Source: Nitrospira sp. (GTDB lineage Bacteria; Nitrospirota; Nitrospiria; Nitrospirales; Nitrospiraceae). Taken from it: a stretch of 64,000 nt of DNA. Shown here piece by piece: positions 15,588 through 24,161 of this stretch; within the stretch, counting starts at the first letter, position 1, and each line of letters starts with the position of its first letter. Both the position numbers and the translations under genes were made by a program. Where the stretch lies: contig CP054184.1 in assembly GCA_015709715.1 (NCBI GenBank), positions 1,597,001-1,661,000 of the forward strand. Direction: 5' to 3'. The notes under the pieces are model-generated. The model was not told the DNA's origin. It was given only the letters and a program-made list of their open reading frames with translations, and searched no databases.

Positions 15588-16736
15588 ATGAAACTTGTTA
15601 CCGCCTGTCTCTCGTCGAGCGCTCAGTGGGATGGGAGTTCGTTTTCCGCACTCGACTCCCCTCAAACCCTGTTGTTGTTGTTCGGCGCTTCAGATTTGAT
15701 TGATCAACCGGACACCATCCGGAACGTGCTGGCCGCCTGTCCCCAGAGTCAGGTCATCGGCTGCTCGACCAGCGGGGAAATCCATGGGACGCACATCATC
15801 GACAACCATCTGGTGGCTGCAGCCGTACGATTCGAGCACTCGCAGCTCAGGACTGCCCGGGCAACTGTCTCCGGCCCTGCAGAGTCCTATGCGGCCGGTT
15901 CGGCTGTCGCCGCCCAACTCCAAGGCCCGTCGCTGAAGGCCGTCTTCGTCCTCTCCGACGGGCTCTCGGTCAATGGGAGCGAACTCGTCAAGGGGATGAA
16001 CGACGTGCTGAAGGGATCGGCCGTCATCACCGGAGGCCTCGCCGGCGATGGAGCCCGATTCAAGCGCACCTGGGTCATCATGGATCGGACGCCGCAGAGC
16101 GGCTACGTCACCGCCGTCGGCTTTTACGGCGATCGGCTCACAGTCGGCCATGGCTCCAAGGGCGGGTGGGACAAGTTCGGGCCGGAGCGGCGGGTGACGA
16201 AATCAGCCGGCAACGTGCTGTACGAGCTGGATGGACGTCCTGCGCTCGAGCTGTACAAGGAATATTTGGCCGAGCGCGCCGCCGGACTCCCGGCGACCGC
16301 CCTCTTGTTCCCCCTCGCCCTGCGGGCCGCGAAGGACGACGAGAAGAGCCTGGTCCGCACAGTCCTGGGCGTTGATGAAGCCACCCACTCGTTGACCTTC
16401 GCCGGCGACATTCCACAAGGGGCGCTGGCGCAGTTGATGCGTGCCAATTTCGACCGTTTGGTGGCAGGCGCCTCCGAGGCGGCCTCGCTGACCCACCGGA
16501 GCCAGACCAGCCCCTACGCTTCGGGCCCGACTCTGGCCGTTGCGATCAGCTGTGTCGGTCGGCGGCTGGTGCTGGGAGAGCGAACCGAAGAGGAAACGGA
16601 AGCCGCCTTGGACATGCTTCCTCAAGGCAGTCAACAGATCGGCTTCTACTCATACGGAGAAATCTCCCCCTACAGCGGCGGGCCCTGCGATCTCCATAAC
16701 CAGACCATGACTCTGACGACGTTGGCCGAAGCCTGA
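15588..16736 (+). CDS. FIST-domain sensory protein
   Basis: A 382-aa soluble protein with FIST_N (about 20-215) and FIST_C (about 216-365) domains, known to act as ligand-sensing input modules in signal transduction. Recognisable segments are IGCSTSGEIHG, FVLSDGLSVNGSELVKG, ITGGLAGDGARFKRTWV, GFYGDRL, and near the C-terminus QIGFYSYGEISP. AGGAGG precedes the ATG. It is the first gene of a tight three-gene operon with a hybrid kinase (6-nt gap) and a receiver-kinase. It likely delivers the signal to that kinase, and a small ligand such as an amino acid is plausible from family knowledge. Confidence 0.85.
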   Translation: MKLVTACLSSSAQWDGSSFSALDSPQTLLLLFGASDLIDQPDTIRNVLAACPQSQVIGCSTSGEIHGTHIIDNHLVAAAVRFEHSQLRTARATVSGPAESYAAGSAVAAQLQGPSLKAVFVLSDGLSVNGSELVKGMNDVLKGSAVITGGLAGDGARFKRTWVIMDRTPQSGYVTAVGFYGDRLTVGHGSKGGWDKFGPERRVTKSAGNVLYELDGRPALELYKEYLAERAAGLPATALLFPLALRAAKDDEKSLVRTVLGVDEATHSLTFAGDIPQGALAQLMRANFDRLVAGASEAASLTHRSQTSPYASGPTLAVAISCVGRRLVLGERTEEETEAALDMLPQGSQQIGFYSYGEISPYSGGPCDLHNQTMTLTTLAEA

Positions 16737-16742
16737 CCTCCC

Positions 16743-19418
16743 ATGCATCACCTCCTCACGCGGCAGTTAAAGCGGATCGGCCTGCTGTCTGATACGATCC
16801 CCTCTTCCCTCGAGGCCTGGCAGAAATTTCTTGAACGGGTCAGCCAGAGTTACGTGGAATCGGATCAGGGGTATGAGCTGCTCGAGCGCTCCCTGGCGCT
16901 CTCCTCGCAGGAAATGCAGGCGCTGAACGAACAGTTGCGCCGCACCTCCGAGACCCAGCTGGCCGACGAACGGGATAAGCTCCACACCGTCATCCGCTCC
17001 GTGGGGGATGGACTCTGCGTGGTCGATCAGAACTGGAAAATCCAACTTCTGAACCCGGAGGGCCAACGGCTCTGGGCCGTACGTGAAGAAGAAGTCGTGG
17101 GTCGCTCACTCGACCACATCATCACCCTGACCTCGCAACAGGACGGTCGAGAGCACAACGTCATGGATGCGATTTTTCAGGAAACCACAGCGGGTCGAGC
17201 CGTGCGCAGCGACGACGGCCAGCTCACCACCACGACCGGGCGCTCCTTTCCCGTGTCCTATGTGCTGGCTCCGATCGTCCGGGACTCTCGTTCGGCAGGC
17301 GCCGTGCTGGTCTTCCGCGATACGACCGACCGCAAACGAGCCGAGGAAGCCCTTCGCACCAGCGAAGAACGGTTGGCCGTCACGGTCCAGGGAGCGGCGG
17401 TCGGCATTTGGGATTGGGACCTGAAAACCAACCAGATGTACTTCTCTCCACAGTGGAAGCAACAACTGGGTTATCTCGATGCCGAGTTGCGCAATGAGGC
17501 CGAAGAATGGAAATCCCGCATCCATATCGAGGATCAACCGGAGGTCTTAGCGGTGGTGACCGACTGCTGGGACGGCAGGCGCGATCAATTCGAGATCGAA
17601 CACCGTGTCCGGTACCGCGACGGCTCATACCGGTGGATCCTCTCCCGCGGCAGCGTCATCCGTGATGCATTCGGCGTCACCGCCAGAATGGTCGGCATTC
17701 ACATCGATACGACGGACCGAAAACGCATCGAGGAAGATTTGCGGACCGCCAAGGAAGCGGCGGAGGCCGCCAGCAAGGCTAAAAGCGAATTTCTCGCCAA
17801 TATGAGTCACGAAATCCGAACGCCGATGAATGGCGTCCTAGGCACCACGGAACTCCTGCTCACTACCGATCTCACCGACAAACAACGCCGGTTGGCCTCG
17901 ACCGTCCACCGTTCCGGCAAAACACTCCTGGCCATCGTCAATGACATTCTGGACTTCTCCAAAATCGAAGCCGGCAAACTGGAATTGGAGACGGTGGATT
18001 TCGATCTTTCGCAACTCTTGAATGAAGCCCTGGAACTGTTCAGCGAGTCGGCCAGGCGCAAACACCTCCGTCTGACGCAGCACATCGCGGCAGCAGTCCC
18101 TCTCTATCTCAAGGGAGATCCGGTACGGTTGCGCCAAATTATCCTGAATCTCCTCAGCAACGCGATCAAATTTACGGAGATAGGGGGCATCTCCGTAACG
18201 ACCGACGTCCTGTCCGACTCCGGCACGGACGTGGTGCTCCGGCTGGCGGTCATCGACAGCGGCATCGGCATCCCCCTGTCGGCCCAGACCCGCATCTTCG
18301 ACGCATTCGCCCAAGCCGACGGCTCGACCACCCGTCGGTACGGCGGCACCGGGCTCGGTCTGTCGATCGTCAAACAGTTGATCGCCCTCATGGGCGGCGC
18401 GATCAGTTTGGAGAGCACCCCTGGTGTCGGATCGACCTTCACATTCACGATCCGACTCCACCGGCAGGACCCCTCGGCGGCACTGATAAAAGGATTCAGC
18501 CCGCAGCTGTCGCTATCCTCGCACGATCTGATAGTACTCGAACGGTCTCCTGCCTCCACGCCTCAATCCCCTTCCACGAGGAATGCAGAAGTCGCAGGGC
18601 GCATCCTTCTCGTGGAAGACAATCCGGTCAACCAGGAAGTCGCCTGCGGGATGCTGGAATTGTTGGGGTACCAGACCAGAGTGGTGGAAAATGGAAGACA
18701 CGCCGTCGCCGCCGCAGCCGAAGGCGAAATGGACGTGATCCTGATGGATTGCCAAATGCCCGAGATGGATGGACTCACCGCAACCGGTGAAATCCGTCGG
18801 CAGGCCGCTGCCGCCGGTCGCCGACGCATCCCGATCATCGCGCTCACCGCCCATGCCATGCAGGGGGATCGCGACCAATGCCTTGCCGCCGGCATGGACG
18901 ATTACCTAACGAAACCCTTTACCGAACGCCAACTCCGCGAGGTCCTCTCCAAGTGGGTCCGCAGGGCTGCGTCGGCCGAACCACCCGGCACACCGGTCTC
19001 TGTCGCTCAGCTGCAGGGGGTGGCAGGCCAACCCACCACGTCGCATGAAGAGATATCGCCCGCTCTCGACCTGAAGGCGCTGGATAGCATTCGCGCTCTC
19101 CAAAGGCCCAATCGGCCGAATGTGTTGGCCTCCGTCTTGCGGAAATACCTGGATAACTCCCGGGAAAGCGTCGAAGCCCTGCGAGCCGCCATCCGGTCCG
19201 GGGATCCGGCGGCAGTCCAGGCGATCGCCCATCGACTCAAGTCCAGCAGCGCACAGTTGGGAGCACTGGCCGTTGCTGCCCGGTGCAAGGAATTGGAACA
19301 GATCGGCATACGTAAGGATCTCGTCGACGCGGACCGGGTCTTCGAACAGCTCCAGTCTGAGTACGTCACAGTCTGCACCACGTTTCGGAACGAAATCGCA
19401 AAGGGGGATCCCTCATGA
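16743..19418 (+). CDS. PAS-domain hybrid histidine kinase with receiver and Hpt domains
   Basis: 891 aa without membrane helices. The N-terminal 80 residues form a helical coupling module (RIGLLSD, WQKFLERVSQSY, LLERSLALSSQEM), a type often encoded beside FIST proteins. Two PAS/PAC domains follow (about 85-205 and 215-335; the second has the WDWDL start of a PAS_3-like fold). Then come the dimerisation domain with His356, the ATPase domain (NAIKF, DSGIGIP, GGTGLGLSI), a receiver with Asp669, and an Hpt domain with His830 in AHRLKSSSAQLG. This is a complete phosphorelay. Its stop overlaps the next start (ATGA). It is a paralogue of the kinase at 6765, which has lost its Hpt. Confidence 0.88.
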   Translation: MHHLLTRQLKRIGLLSDTIPSSLEAWQKFLERVSQSYVESDQGYELLERSLALSSQEMQALNEQLRRTSETQLADERDKLHTVIRSVGDGLCVVDQNWKIQLLNPEGQRLWAVREEEVVGRSLDHIITLTSQQDGREHNVMDAIFQETTAGRAVRSDDGQLTTTTGRSFPVSYVLAPIVRDSRSAGAVLVFRDTTDRKRAEEALRTSEERLAVTVQGAAVGIWDWDLKTNQMYFSPQWKQQLGYLDAELRNEAEEWKSRIHIEDQPEVLAVVTDCWDGRRDQFEIEHRVRYRDGSYRWILSRGSVIRDAFGVTARMVGIHIDTTDRKRIEEDLRTAKEAAEAASKAKSEFLANMSHEIRTPMNGVLGTTELLLTTDLTDKQRRLASTVHRSGKTLLAIVNDILDFSKIEAGKLELETVDFDLSQLLNEALELFSESARRKHLRLTQHIAAAVPLYLKGDPVRLRQIILNLLSNAIKFTEIGGISVTTDVLSDSGTDVVLRLAVIDSGIGIPLSAQTRIFDAFAQADGSTTRRYGGTGLGLSIVKQLIALMGGAISLESTPGVGSTFTFTIRLHRQDPSAALIKGFSPQLSLSSHDLIVLERSPASTPQSPSTRNAEVAGRILLVEDNPVNQEVACGMLELLGYQTRVVENGRHAVAAAAEGEMDVILMDCQMPEMDGLTATGEIRRQAAAAGRRRIPIIALTAHAMQGDRDQCLAAGMDDYLTKPFTERQLREVLSKWVRRAASAEPPGTPVSVAQLQGVAGQPTTSHEEISPALDLKALDSIRALQRPNRPNVLASVLRKYLDNSRESVEALRAAIRSGDPAAVQAIAHRLKSSSAQLGALAVAARCKELEQIGIRKDLVDADRVFEQLQSEYVTVCTTFRNEIAKGDPS

Positions 19419-20656
19419 ACCCGCAACTCCCTGGTCCGTCGCCGGTGGCCCTCATCGCGGATGATGACATCATCATTCGGATGTTTGCCCGAGAGGCCTT
19501 GGAACAGGCAGGGTGGACGGTCGAAGAAGCGGACAACGGGCGCGAAGGCCTCGACGCGTTTCAACGTCTCCAACCGGACGTGGTGTTGCTCGACGTGATG
19601 ATGCCTGAAATGGACGGCTTCGCCGCCTGCGCAGCCCTACGCCAGCTACCAGCGGGACGCCATACGCCGATCCTCATCATGACGGGACTGGATGATTTTG
19701 ACTCCATCACCAAGGCCTATGAGGCAGGCGCCACCGACTTCATCATCAAACCACTGAATGCCCTCCTGCTCACCCATCGCGTGCGGTACATGGTTCGAGC
19801 CAACCAAGTCTTGCAAGCACTTCTGTCGTCGCAAGCCAAGCTGGCACAGGCCCGCGACGCGGCCCTCGAAGGCGCCCGGCTGAAATCCGAATTCCTCGCG
19901 ACGATGAGTCATGAGATCCGCACCCCGATGAACGGGGTCCTCGGCATGACGGACTGGCTGCTGGAGACCGACTTGACCACTGAACAAAAAGAATGCGCGG
20001 AAACCATCCGCTCTTCGGGCGAGGCGCTCATGGTCATCCTCAACGATATCCTCGACCTGTCGAAGATAGATTCCGGCAAGCTGACGTTGGAACTGATGGA
20101 TTTTGAGCTGCCGGCATTCGTCAATCGCGTCCTCGCCCTGTTTCGGGAACGTGCTCAACGGAAGGGACTGGAGCTGACCTCGCGCATCGCAGAGGGCTCG
20201 CCGATGACCTTGCACGGAGATCCGACTCGCCTGCAACAGGTCCTCAGCAACCTGGTGAACAACGCGATCAAATTCAGCGAGCACGGCACCATTACGATTC
20301 TCGTTGAGCCGGCCGAACCCACCCCGGAACAGCGGTTTGAGTTGTCCGTCGAAACCTCGGAGGCTGCGTCCCCGACCCATCTCACCAATGTTCAATTTTC
20401 GGTGGAAGATCAGGGGATCGGCATTTCCTCAGGTGCCATGGCCAAATTGTTTCAGCCTTTCGTTCAGGCCGACGGATCCACCACGCGGAAATACGGTGGA
20501 ACCGGATTGGGTCTGGCCATCTGCAAACAATTGGTCGAGCTGATGGGCGGACATATTGGAGCCGCTAGTAAACCAGGAACCGGATCGGTGTTTCGGTTTA
20601 CCGTTCCCCTTCAACCGTCACCTCCCACGACCACCGCTGACAAGCAGGCCGCCTAA
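19415..20656 (+). CDS. response-regulator receiver fused to a histidine kinase
   Basis: 413 aa. An N-terminal receiver has the acidic pocket DDD near 16-18, phosphoacceptor Asp60 (VLLDVMMPEMDG) and IKP at 111-113. A short coiled linker and a full kinase core follow: His166 in SHEIRTPMN, N box NNAIKF, G1 DQGIGIS, G2 GGTGLGLAI. Receiver-first kinases usually act in the middle of a relay, here probably receiving phosphate from Hpt His830 of the coupled upstream kinase and passing it on. No DNA-binding or other output domain is present. The start overlaps the upstream stop (ATGA). Confidence 0.87.
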   Translation: MNPQLPGPSPVALIADDDIIIRMFAREALEQAGWTVEEADNGREGLDAFQRLQPDVVLLDVMMPEMDGFAACAALRQLPAGRHTPILIMTGLDDFDSITKAYEAGATDFIIKPLNALLLTHRVRYMVRANQVLQALLSSQAKLAQARDAALEGARLKSEFLATMSHEIRTPMNGVLGMTDWLLETDLTTEQKECAETIRSSGEALMVILNDILDLSKIDSGKLTLELMDFELPAFVNRVLALFRERAQRKGLELTSRIAEGSPMTLHGDPTRLQQVLSNLVNNAIKFSEHGTITILVEPAEPTPEQRFELSVETSEAASPTHLTNVQFSVEDQGIGISSGAMAKLFQPFVQADGSTTRKYGGTGLGLAICKQLVELMGGHIGAASKPGTGSVFRFTVPLQPSPPTTTADKQAA

Positions 20657-20969
20657 GCCGAACGGCCCGGTGCTTCCAGCTCCACCAAGTTGCGCAATCG
20701 ACCCTCTCTAGCCGTATCTTTTTAGATACGGACTAGAAGCCATTTCGATACGGTCCTCCCCGTAGAGACTCCACATCCAGATCCTATCCAATTGAAATAT
20801 CATTGAATCAAGCCGGGTTTAAACTTTGCTTTACTTCATGGTGACACCCGGTGTATACAAGCTCGCTGGTAAGGGATCATCGTCGCAACGATCCTTTCTC
20901 ACATCTGCGAGGCGAATCCGTTACATCGGCATTGTAGGGCATCGCATACAGCGGTCAAAGGACAGAGCT
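20657..20969. other. intergenic region between the receiver-kinase and the deacetylase
   Basis: About 310 nt with no credible gene. It holds the hairpin at 20708-20736 and a second weak inverted repeat near 20873-20898 (GGATC/GATCC with an inner CGT/ACG). TTGA- and AT-rich blocks at about 20791-20835 could include a promoter, but I cannot define one. An open frame extends the deacetylase upstream to 20826 but lacks start support. Confidence 0.5.
20708..20736 (+). terminator. hairpin after the FIST-kinase operon
   Basis: CTAGCCGTATC (20708-20718) pairs with GATACGG-a-CTAG (20725-20736) around a TTTTTA loop. The stem is strong (11 bp with one bulge), but no T-run follows, so it may be a transcript end stabiliser or a weak terminator. 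Confidence 0.4.
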
Positions 20970-21863
20970 GTGCATCGTTTGACATTCGACATCGAAGAGC
21001 ATTTCCAAGTTGCGCGGTTTGATTCACCGATACGCCGTCGGCATTGGGATTCTTTCGAGAGCCGCGTGGCATCGAACACCTGCAAGCTGTTGGACCTGCT
21101 CGACCGGCACCAGACACGGGCCACGTTTTTTGTGTTGGCCTGGGTCGCGGAACGGCATCCCGGACTCATCAAACAAATCGCCGACTGCGGGCATGAAATC
21201 GCCTCTCACGGGTACGGCCATGAATTGGTGACGGCGCAGACCCCCGAATTGTTTCGCGCGGATGTCCAGAAAGCCAAACGTATCCTGGAGGATCTGACCG
21301 GAACGCCTGTGCAAGGCTATCGAGCTCCAGGGTTTACCATCACCCGCGAAACGCCCTGGGCCCTGCCGATTTTGGTAGAGGAGGGGCACACCTACGATTC
21401 CAGCCTCGTGCCCATACAACACAATCACTGCGGCCTACCCGACGCCATGCCATGGCAGCACCTTCGGGAAACGACTTCCGGGCCCATTTGGGAAGTGCCG
21501 CCGACTACCATCAATCTGGGCGGCATACGAGTTCCTATTGCCGGCGGGAGTTATTTCCGACTGTTGCCCTTTCCGTTGCTGGCTCTGCTGTATCGACGCC
21601 TCCATAGAAAAGGCCGCCCTCTGGTGCTCTACTTTCACGCCTGGGATCTGGATCCGTTTCAGCCCAGAATGGAAGGTCCGCTCCTCTCACAGCTCTTCCA
21701 CTATATGAATCTCGAAAAGGTGGAACCCCGGCTTTCTTCCTTGCTGGAGACATTCCGATTCGGGCCGATTGCGGGGCAGGTGGACGGTTCGGGCATCCTG
21801 CCGCACAGTTCCGCGTTTGTCCCGGCCATCCCTCCCGCCGAGATCGCCCAAGACCTCGCGTAG
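20970..21863 (+). CDS. polysaccharide deacetylase (XrtA/PEP-CTERM locus type)
   Basis: A carbohydrate esterase 4 family NodB-fold deacetylase, 297 aa from GTG 20970 (AAAGGA upstream). The metal/catalytic motifs are FDIEEHFQV with Asp7, SHGYGH with His80 and His84, GYRAPGF, and the late LVLYFHAWDLDP. The EEHFQV start and the C-terminal region (about 190-270, DUF3473-like) resemble deacetylases of exosortase-associated exopolysaccharide clusters. No exosortase or glycosyltransferase genes lie nearby, so it may act on another envelope glycan. No signal peptide is visible. The likely reaction is removal of N-acetyl groups from a polysaccharide. Confidence 0.85.
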   Translation: MHRLTFDIEEHFQVARFDSPIRRRHWDSFESRVASNTCKLLDLLDRHQTRATFFVLAWVAERHPGLIKQIADCGHEIASHGYGHELVTAQTPELFRADVQKAKRILEDLTGTPVQGYRAPGFTITRETPWALPILVEEGHTYDSSLVPIQHNHCGLPDAMPWQHLRETTSGPIWEVPPTTINLGGIRVPIAGGSYFRLLPFPLLALLYRRLHRKGRPLVLYFHAWDLDPFQPRMEGPLLSQLFHYMNLEKVEPRLSSLLETFRFGPIAGQVDGSGILPHSSAFVPAIPPAEIAQDLA

Positions 21864-21935
21864 CCCCCTTGATCCGCCGTTACCCCTCACTCCACTGATG
21901 GGCTTCTTTTCACCGCCTCTCGCTTCACTCTGGGA

Positions 21936-21964
21936 TTGCAGTGTGCCTTCGGTTTGAGTAGGGT
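21936..21964 (+). promoter_or_regulatory. possible promoter of the exported protein at 21986
   Basis: TTGCAG at 21936-21941 and TAGGGT at 21959-21964 with a 17-nt spacer. The match is only partial, and the leader would be about 15 nt. Confidence 0.3.
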
Positions 21965-21985
21965 AGAGCCCGCACGGAGTTCTTT

Positions 21986-22561
21986 ATGGTCATCCTCTAT
22001 CGCGCCGGCTACGGCAAATCTTACTGGTACAGGCATCTTGGCTGGATACTTCCCTGTCTACTGGTCTGGCCCGCCGCAACCTTCGCCCAGACGGTCGAAG
22101 ACACGGTGCAGTTCATCAGTGACATGACCAATACTCACGGGTTTGTGCGAGGCCTGAGCTGTCGCAGCCCCAAGGCCGGCAAACCGACCAAGATGACCGA
22201 GGTGTACACCGTCATCCCCACCGGCACGAAGCTGGGGCACATTGAACTCAATCACGGCCACGACGAGATCAACACCGGCGCAACCAATTTCGATCTCCAT
22301 GATATCGAGTCCGTCGACTATCAAGGGCAGGACAACCGGGAGAACTCCTTGATCCTGTACGGTGTACGTTTTACCTGTAAGGGCCCCGGCCCTTGTATCA
22401 CCAAGCTCAGCTTCTGCACCGGGCCAATCCCCCAACTGGAAGCGCAGTTTCCTGAGGACACCCTCCTCTTCCGATCCGCCTCCAATGCCGAACGCGTCAC
22501 CAAGGCCTTCTCCCACCTCTTGACACTCGTACGCGCGCAACAGTCTACCCAACCCTTTTGA
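21986..22561 (+). CDS. exported protein of unknown function
   Basis: 191 aa with a ribosome binding site (CGGAG) 8 nt before the ATG. The N-terminus has basic residues, then the hydrophobic GWILPCLLVWPAATFAQ, giving a signal peptide cut after about residue 35. The mature part begins TVEDTVQFISDMTNTHGFVRG and has four cysteines (one near residue 59, three around 120-140) that could form disulfides. A DUF-like beta-rich middle includes FDLHDIESVDYQGQDN. No membrane anchor or catalytic motif is recognised. It converges on the cyclophilin gene. Confidence 0.72.
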   Translation: MVILYRAGYGKSYWYRHLGWILPCLLVWPAATFAQTVEDTVQFISDMTNTHGFVRGLSCRSPKAGKPTKMTEVYTVIPTGTKLGHIELNHGHDEINTGATNFDLHDIESVDYQGQDNRENSLILYGVRFTCKGPGPCITKLSFCTGPIPQLEAQFPEDTLLFRSASNAERVTKAFSHLLTLVRAQQSTQPF

Positions 22562-22695
22562 CACCTGGACGACAGGCACGAGGAGGCGTACGCCCGCGCG
22601 TCATGGTTCAGTGCAGGGGGAGATGCCGCTCGCGGCGGCGGGAGATCACGGAGCGCCTACTGCAAGGGCTGTGACTGTGAGCGGGTGCGTGCAAC

Positions 22696-22726
22696 GGGCC
22701 AGAGTCGGTCCGACCGACTCCGGCCC
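22696..22726. terminator. GC-rich hairpin between convergent genes
   Basis: GGGCC-a-GAGTCGG (22696-22708) pairs with CCGACTC-c-GGCCC (22714-22726). It lies 13 nt beyond the end of the minus-strand cyclophilin gene and 135 nt beyond the plus-strand exported protein. It has no T-tract, so the assignment as terminator rests on position and stem strength. Confidence 0.45.
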
Positions 22727-22739
22727 GGCGAGAGAGCGG

Positions 22740-23393
22740 TTACTCGGAAATCGTGACGGTCATCTCGACTCGGTCGATCGGATTGTCGCACGGGCCTTTA
22801 TCGGGTGGATTCGGCGCACCGGTCTGGCAGAGCACCCGGGGAACCCCCACGATCTTGTCCGCCACGCCGATCCCCTTCACCACTTCGCCGAAGATCGTAT
22901 ATTTTCGATCGAGGAATCGCGAGTCTTCGACCACGATGAAAAACTGTGAGCCAGCGCTGTCCGGATCCTGGGCCCGCGCCATGGAGACCATACCCCGCTT
23001 GTGCGCGAGATCGCTGAACTCCGCCTTCACGTTGTGGCCCGGCCCGCCCTGCCCATAGGCGCCTTTTTTCAGCGAGTCCTTCGTGTTCGGGTCCCCACCC
23101 TGAATCATGAATCCAGGAATGACCCGATGAAAGACCGTGCCGTTATAAAAGCCGGATTTCGCCAGCTGAATGAAGTTGTCGACATGTTTCGGCGCCACAT
23201 CGGGGAAGAACTTAATTTCCATCTCGCCGAACTTCGTCTTAATGATCGCCCGCACGTTCTTGGCGTCGACCAGCGGCCTTCCTACGGCCTCAGGATCAGC
23301 CGCGAAACCGACCCCGGAGAGCCCCGACGCCATGAACAAACCGGTTCCCGCCACAACCCCCAACCATCTCGCCCATCGAGCCTGTGCCATCAT
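22740..23393 (-). CDS. exported cyclophilin-type peptidyl-prolyl cis-trans isomerase
   Basis: 217 aa with an N-terminal signal (RWARWLGVV...GVGFAA). A compact bacterial cyclophilin domain follows, with TKFGEMEIKFFPD, FIQLAKSGFYNGTVFHRVIPGFMIQGGD carrying the catalytic Arg, and GSQFFIV. It should catalyse proline isomerisation of envelope proteins in the periplasm. The C-terminal insertion GVPRVLCQTGAPNPPDKGPCDNP contains two Cys and is typical of the related exported forms. It lies 18 nt downstream of rnc as the last gene of the fatty-acid/ribosomal cluster. Confidence 0.9.
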   Translation of the reverse strand: MMAQARWARWLGVVAGTGLFMASGLSGVGFAADPEAVGRPLVDAKNVRAIIKTKFGEMEIKFFPDVAPKHVDNFIQLAKSGFYNGTVFHRVIPGFMIQGGDPNTKDSLKKGAYGQGGPGHNVKAEFSDLAHKRGMVSMARAQDPDSAGSQFFIVVEDSRFLDRKYTIFGEVVKGIGVADKIVGVPRVLCQTGAPNPPDKGPCDNPIDRVEMTVTISE

Positions 23394-23411
23394 GCCTCCT
23401 TCCTTTGCCGT

Positions 23412-24134
23412 TCAGCGGGCGGCGTCACAGGCCGTCAGCTGTTCCAGCGCTTGCTTCGCCGCCATCTGCTCAGCTTCCTTTTTACTATGCCCCTGCCCCG
23501 TCCCTCTCAGCGTCCCTTGGATGGTCAACGCGACCTCGAACACCTTCTCATGATCCGGGCCGGATTCCCGAACGGTCTCATAGCGCGGCAGCACATCGAA
23601 CCGCTTCTGACAAATCTCCTGCAGATGCGTCTTATAGTCGCCCATCCCCGGCTTGGCATGGTAGGCGCGGACGGCCAGCAGTTCCTCTTCCAGTACCCGC
23701 AGCGTAAAGGACCGACTCGCATCAAGTCCACCGTCCAGATAGACCGCCGCGATCAACGCTTCGAGAGCATCCGCGAGCAGGGAATGCTTTTCCCGGCCCT
23801 TCGACAGTTCCTCACCCTTCCCCAAACGAAGCAGGCGACCCAAATTCATGCGCTGCGCCGCCTTGGCCAGAGAGGTTTCGCTGACTAATTGGGCTTTGAG
23901 TTTCGACAGCGCACCCTCGCTGCTGTCCGGAAATTCCGCCGCGAGATACTCGCTCATGATGAGCGACAGCACGGCATCGCCGAGAAACTCCAGCCGTTCG
24001 TTTTGCCGCCGATCCTTTCCGCGTCGCTCGTTCGAATAGGATTTGTGGGTCAGGGCTTCTTCCAGGAGGCGCGGCCGGCGGAACTGATAGCCGAGGAGGC
24101 GCTGGACCGTCTCAATTGACGTTGCCGGCGTCAT
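23412..24134 (-). CDS. rnc: ribonuclease III
   Basis: 240 aa. The RNase III signature NERLEFLGDAVL is at 45-56, and the second metal-binding segment ADALEALIAAVYLDGG lies near 121-136. A double-stranded-RNA binding domain (about 165-235) ends in GHSKKEAEQMAAKQALEQL. It processes rRNA and mRNA duplexes in the cytoplasm. The gene follows fabF by 27 nt; acpP-fabF-rnc is a common bacterial order. Confidence 0.94.
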   Translation of the reverse strand: MTPATSIETVQRLLGYQFRRPRLLEEALTHKSYSNERRGKDRRQNERLEFLGDAVLSLIMSEYLAAEFPDSSEGALSKLKAQLVSETSLAKAAQRMNLGRLLRLGKGEELSKGREKHSLLADALEALIAAVYLDGGLDASRSFTLRVLEEELLAVRAYHAKPGMGDYKTHLQEICQKRFDVLPRYETVRESGPDHEKVFEVALTIQGTLRGTGQGHSKKEAEQMAAKQALEQLTACDAAR

Positions 24135-24161
24135 AACCCATGACTCGTGCGAGGAAGGGAA

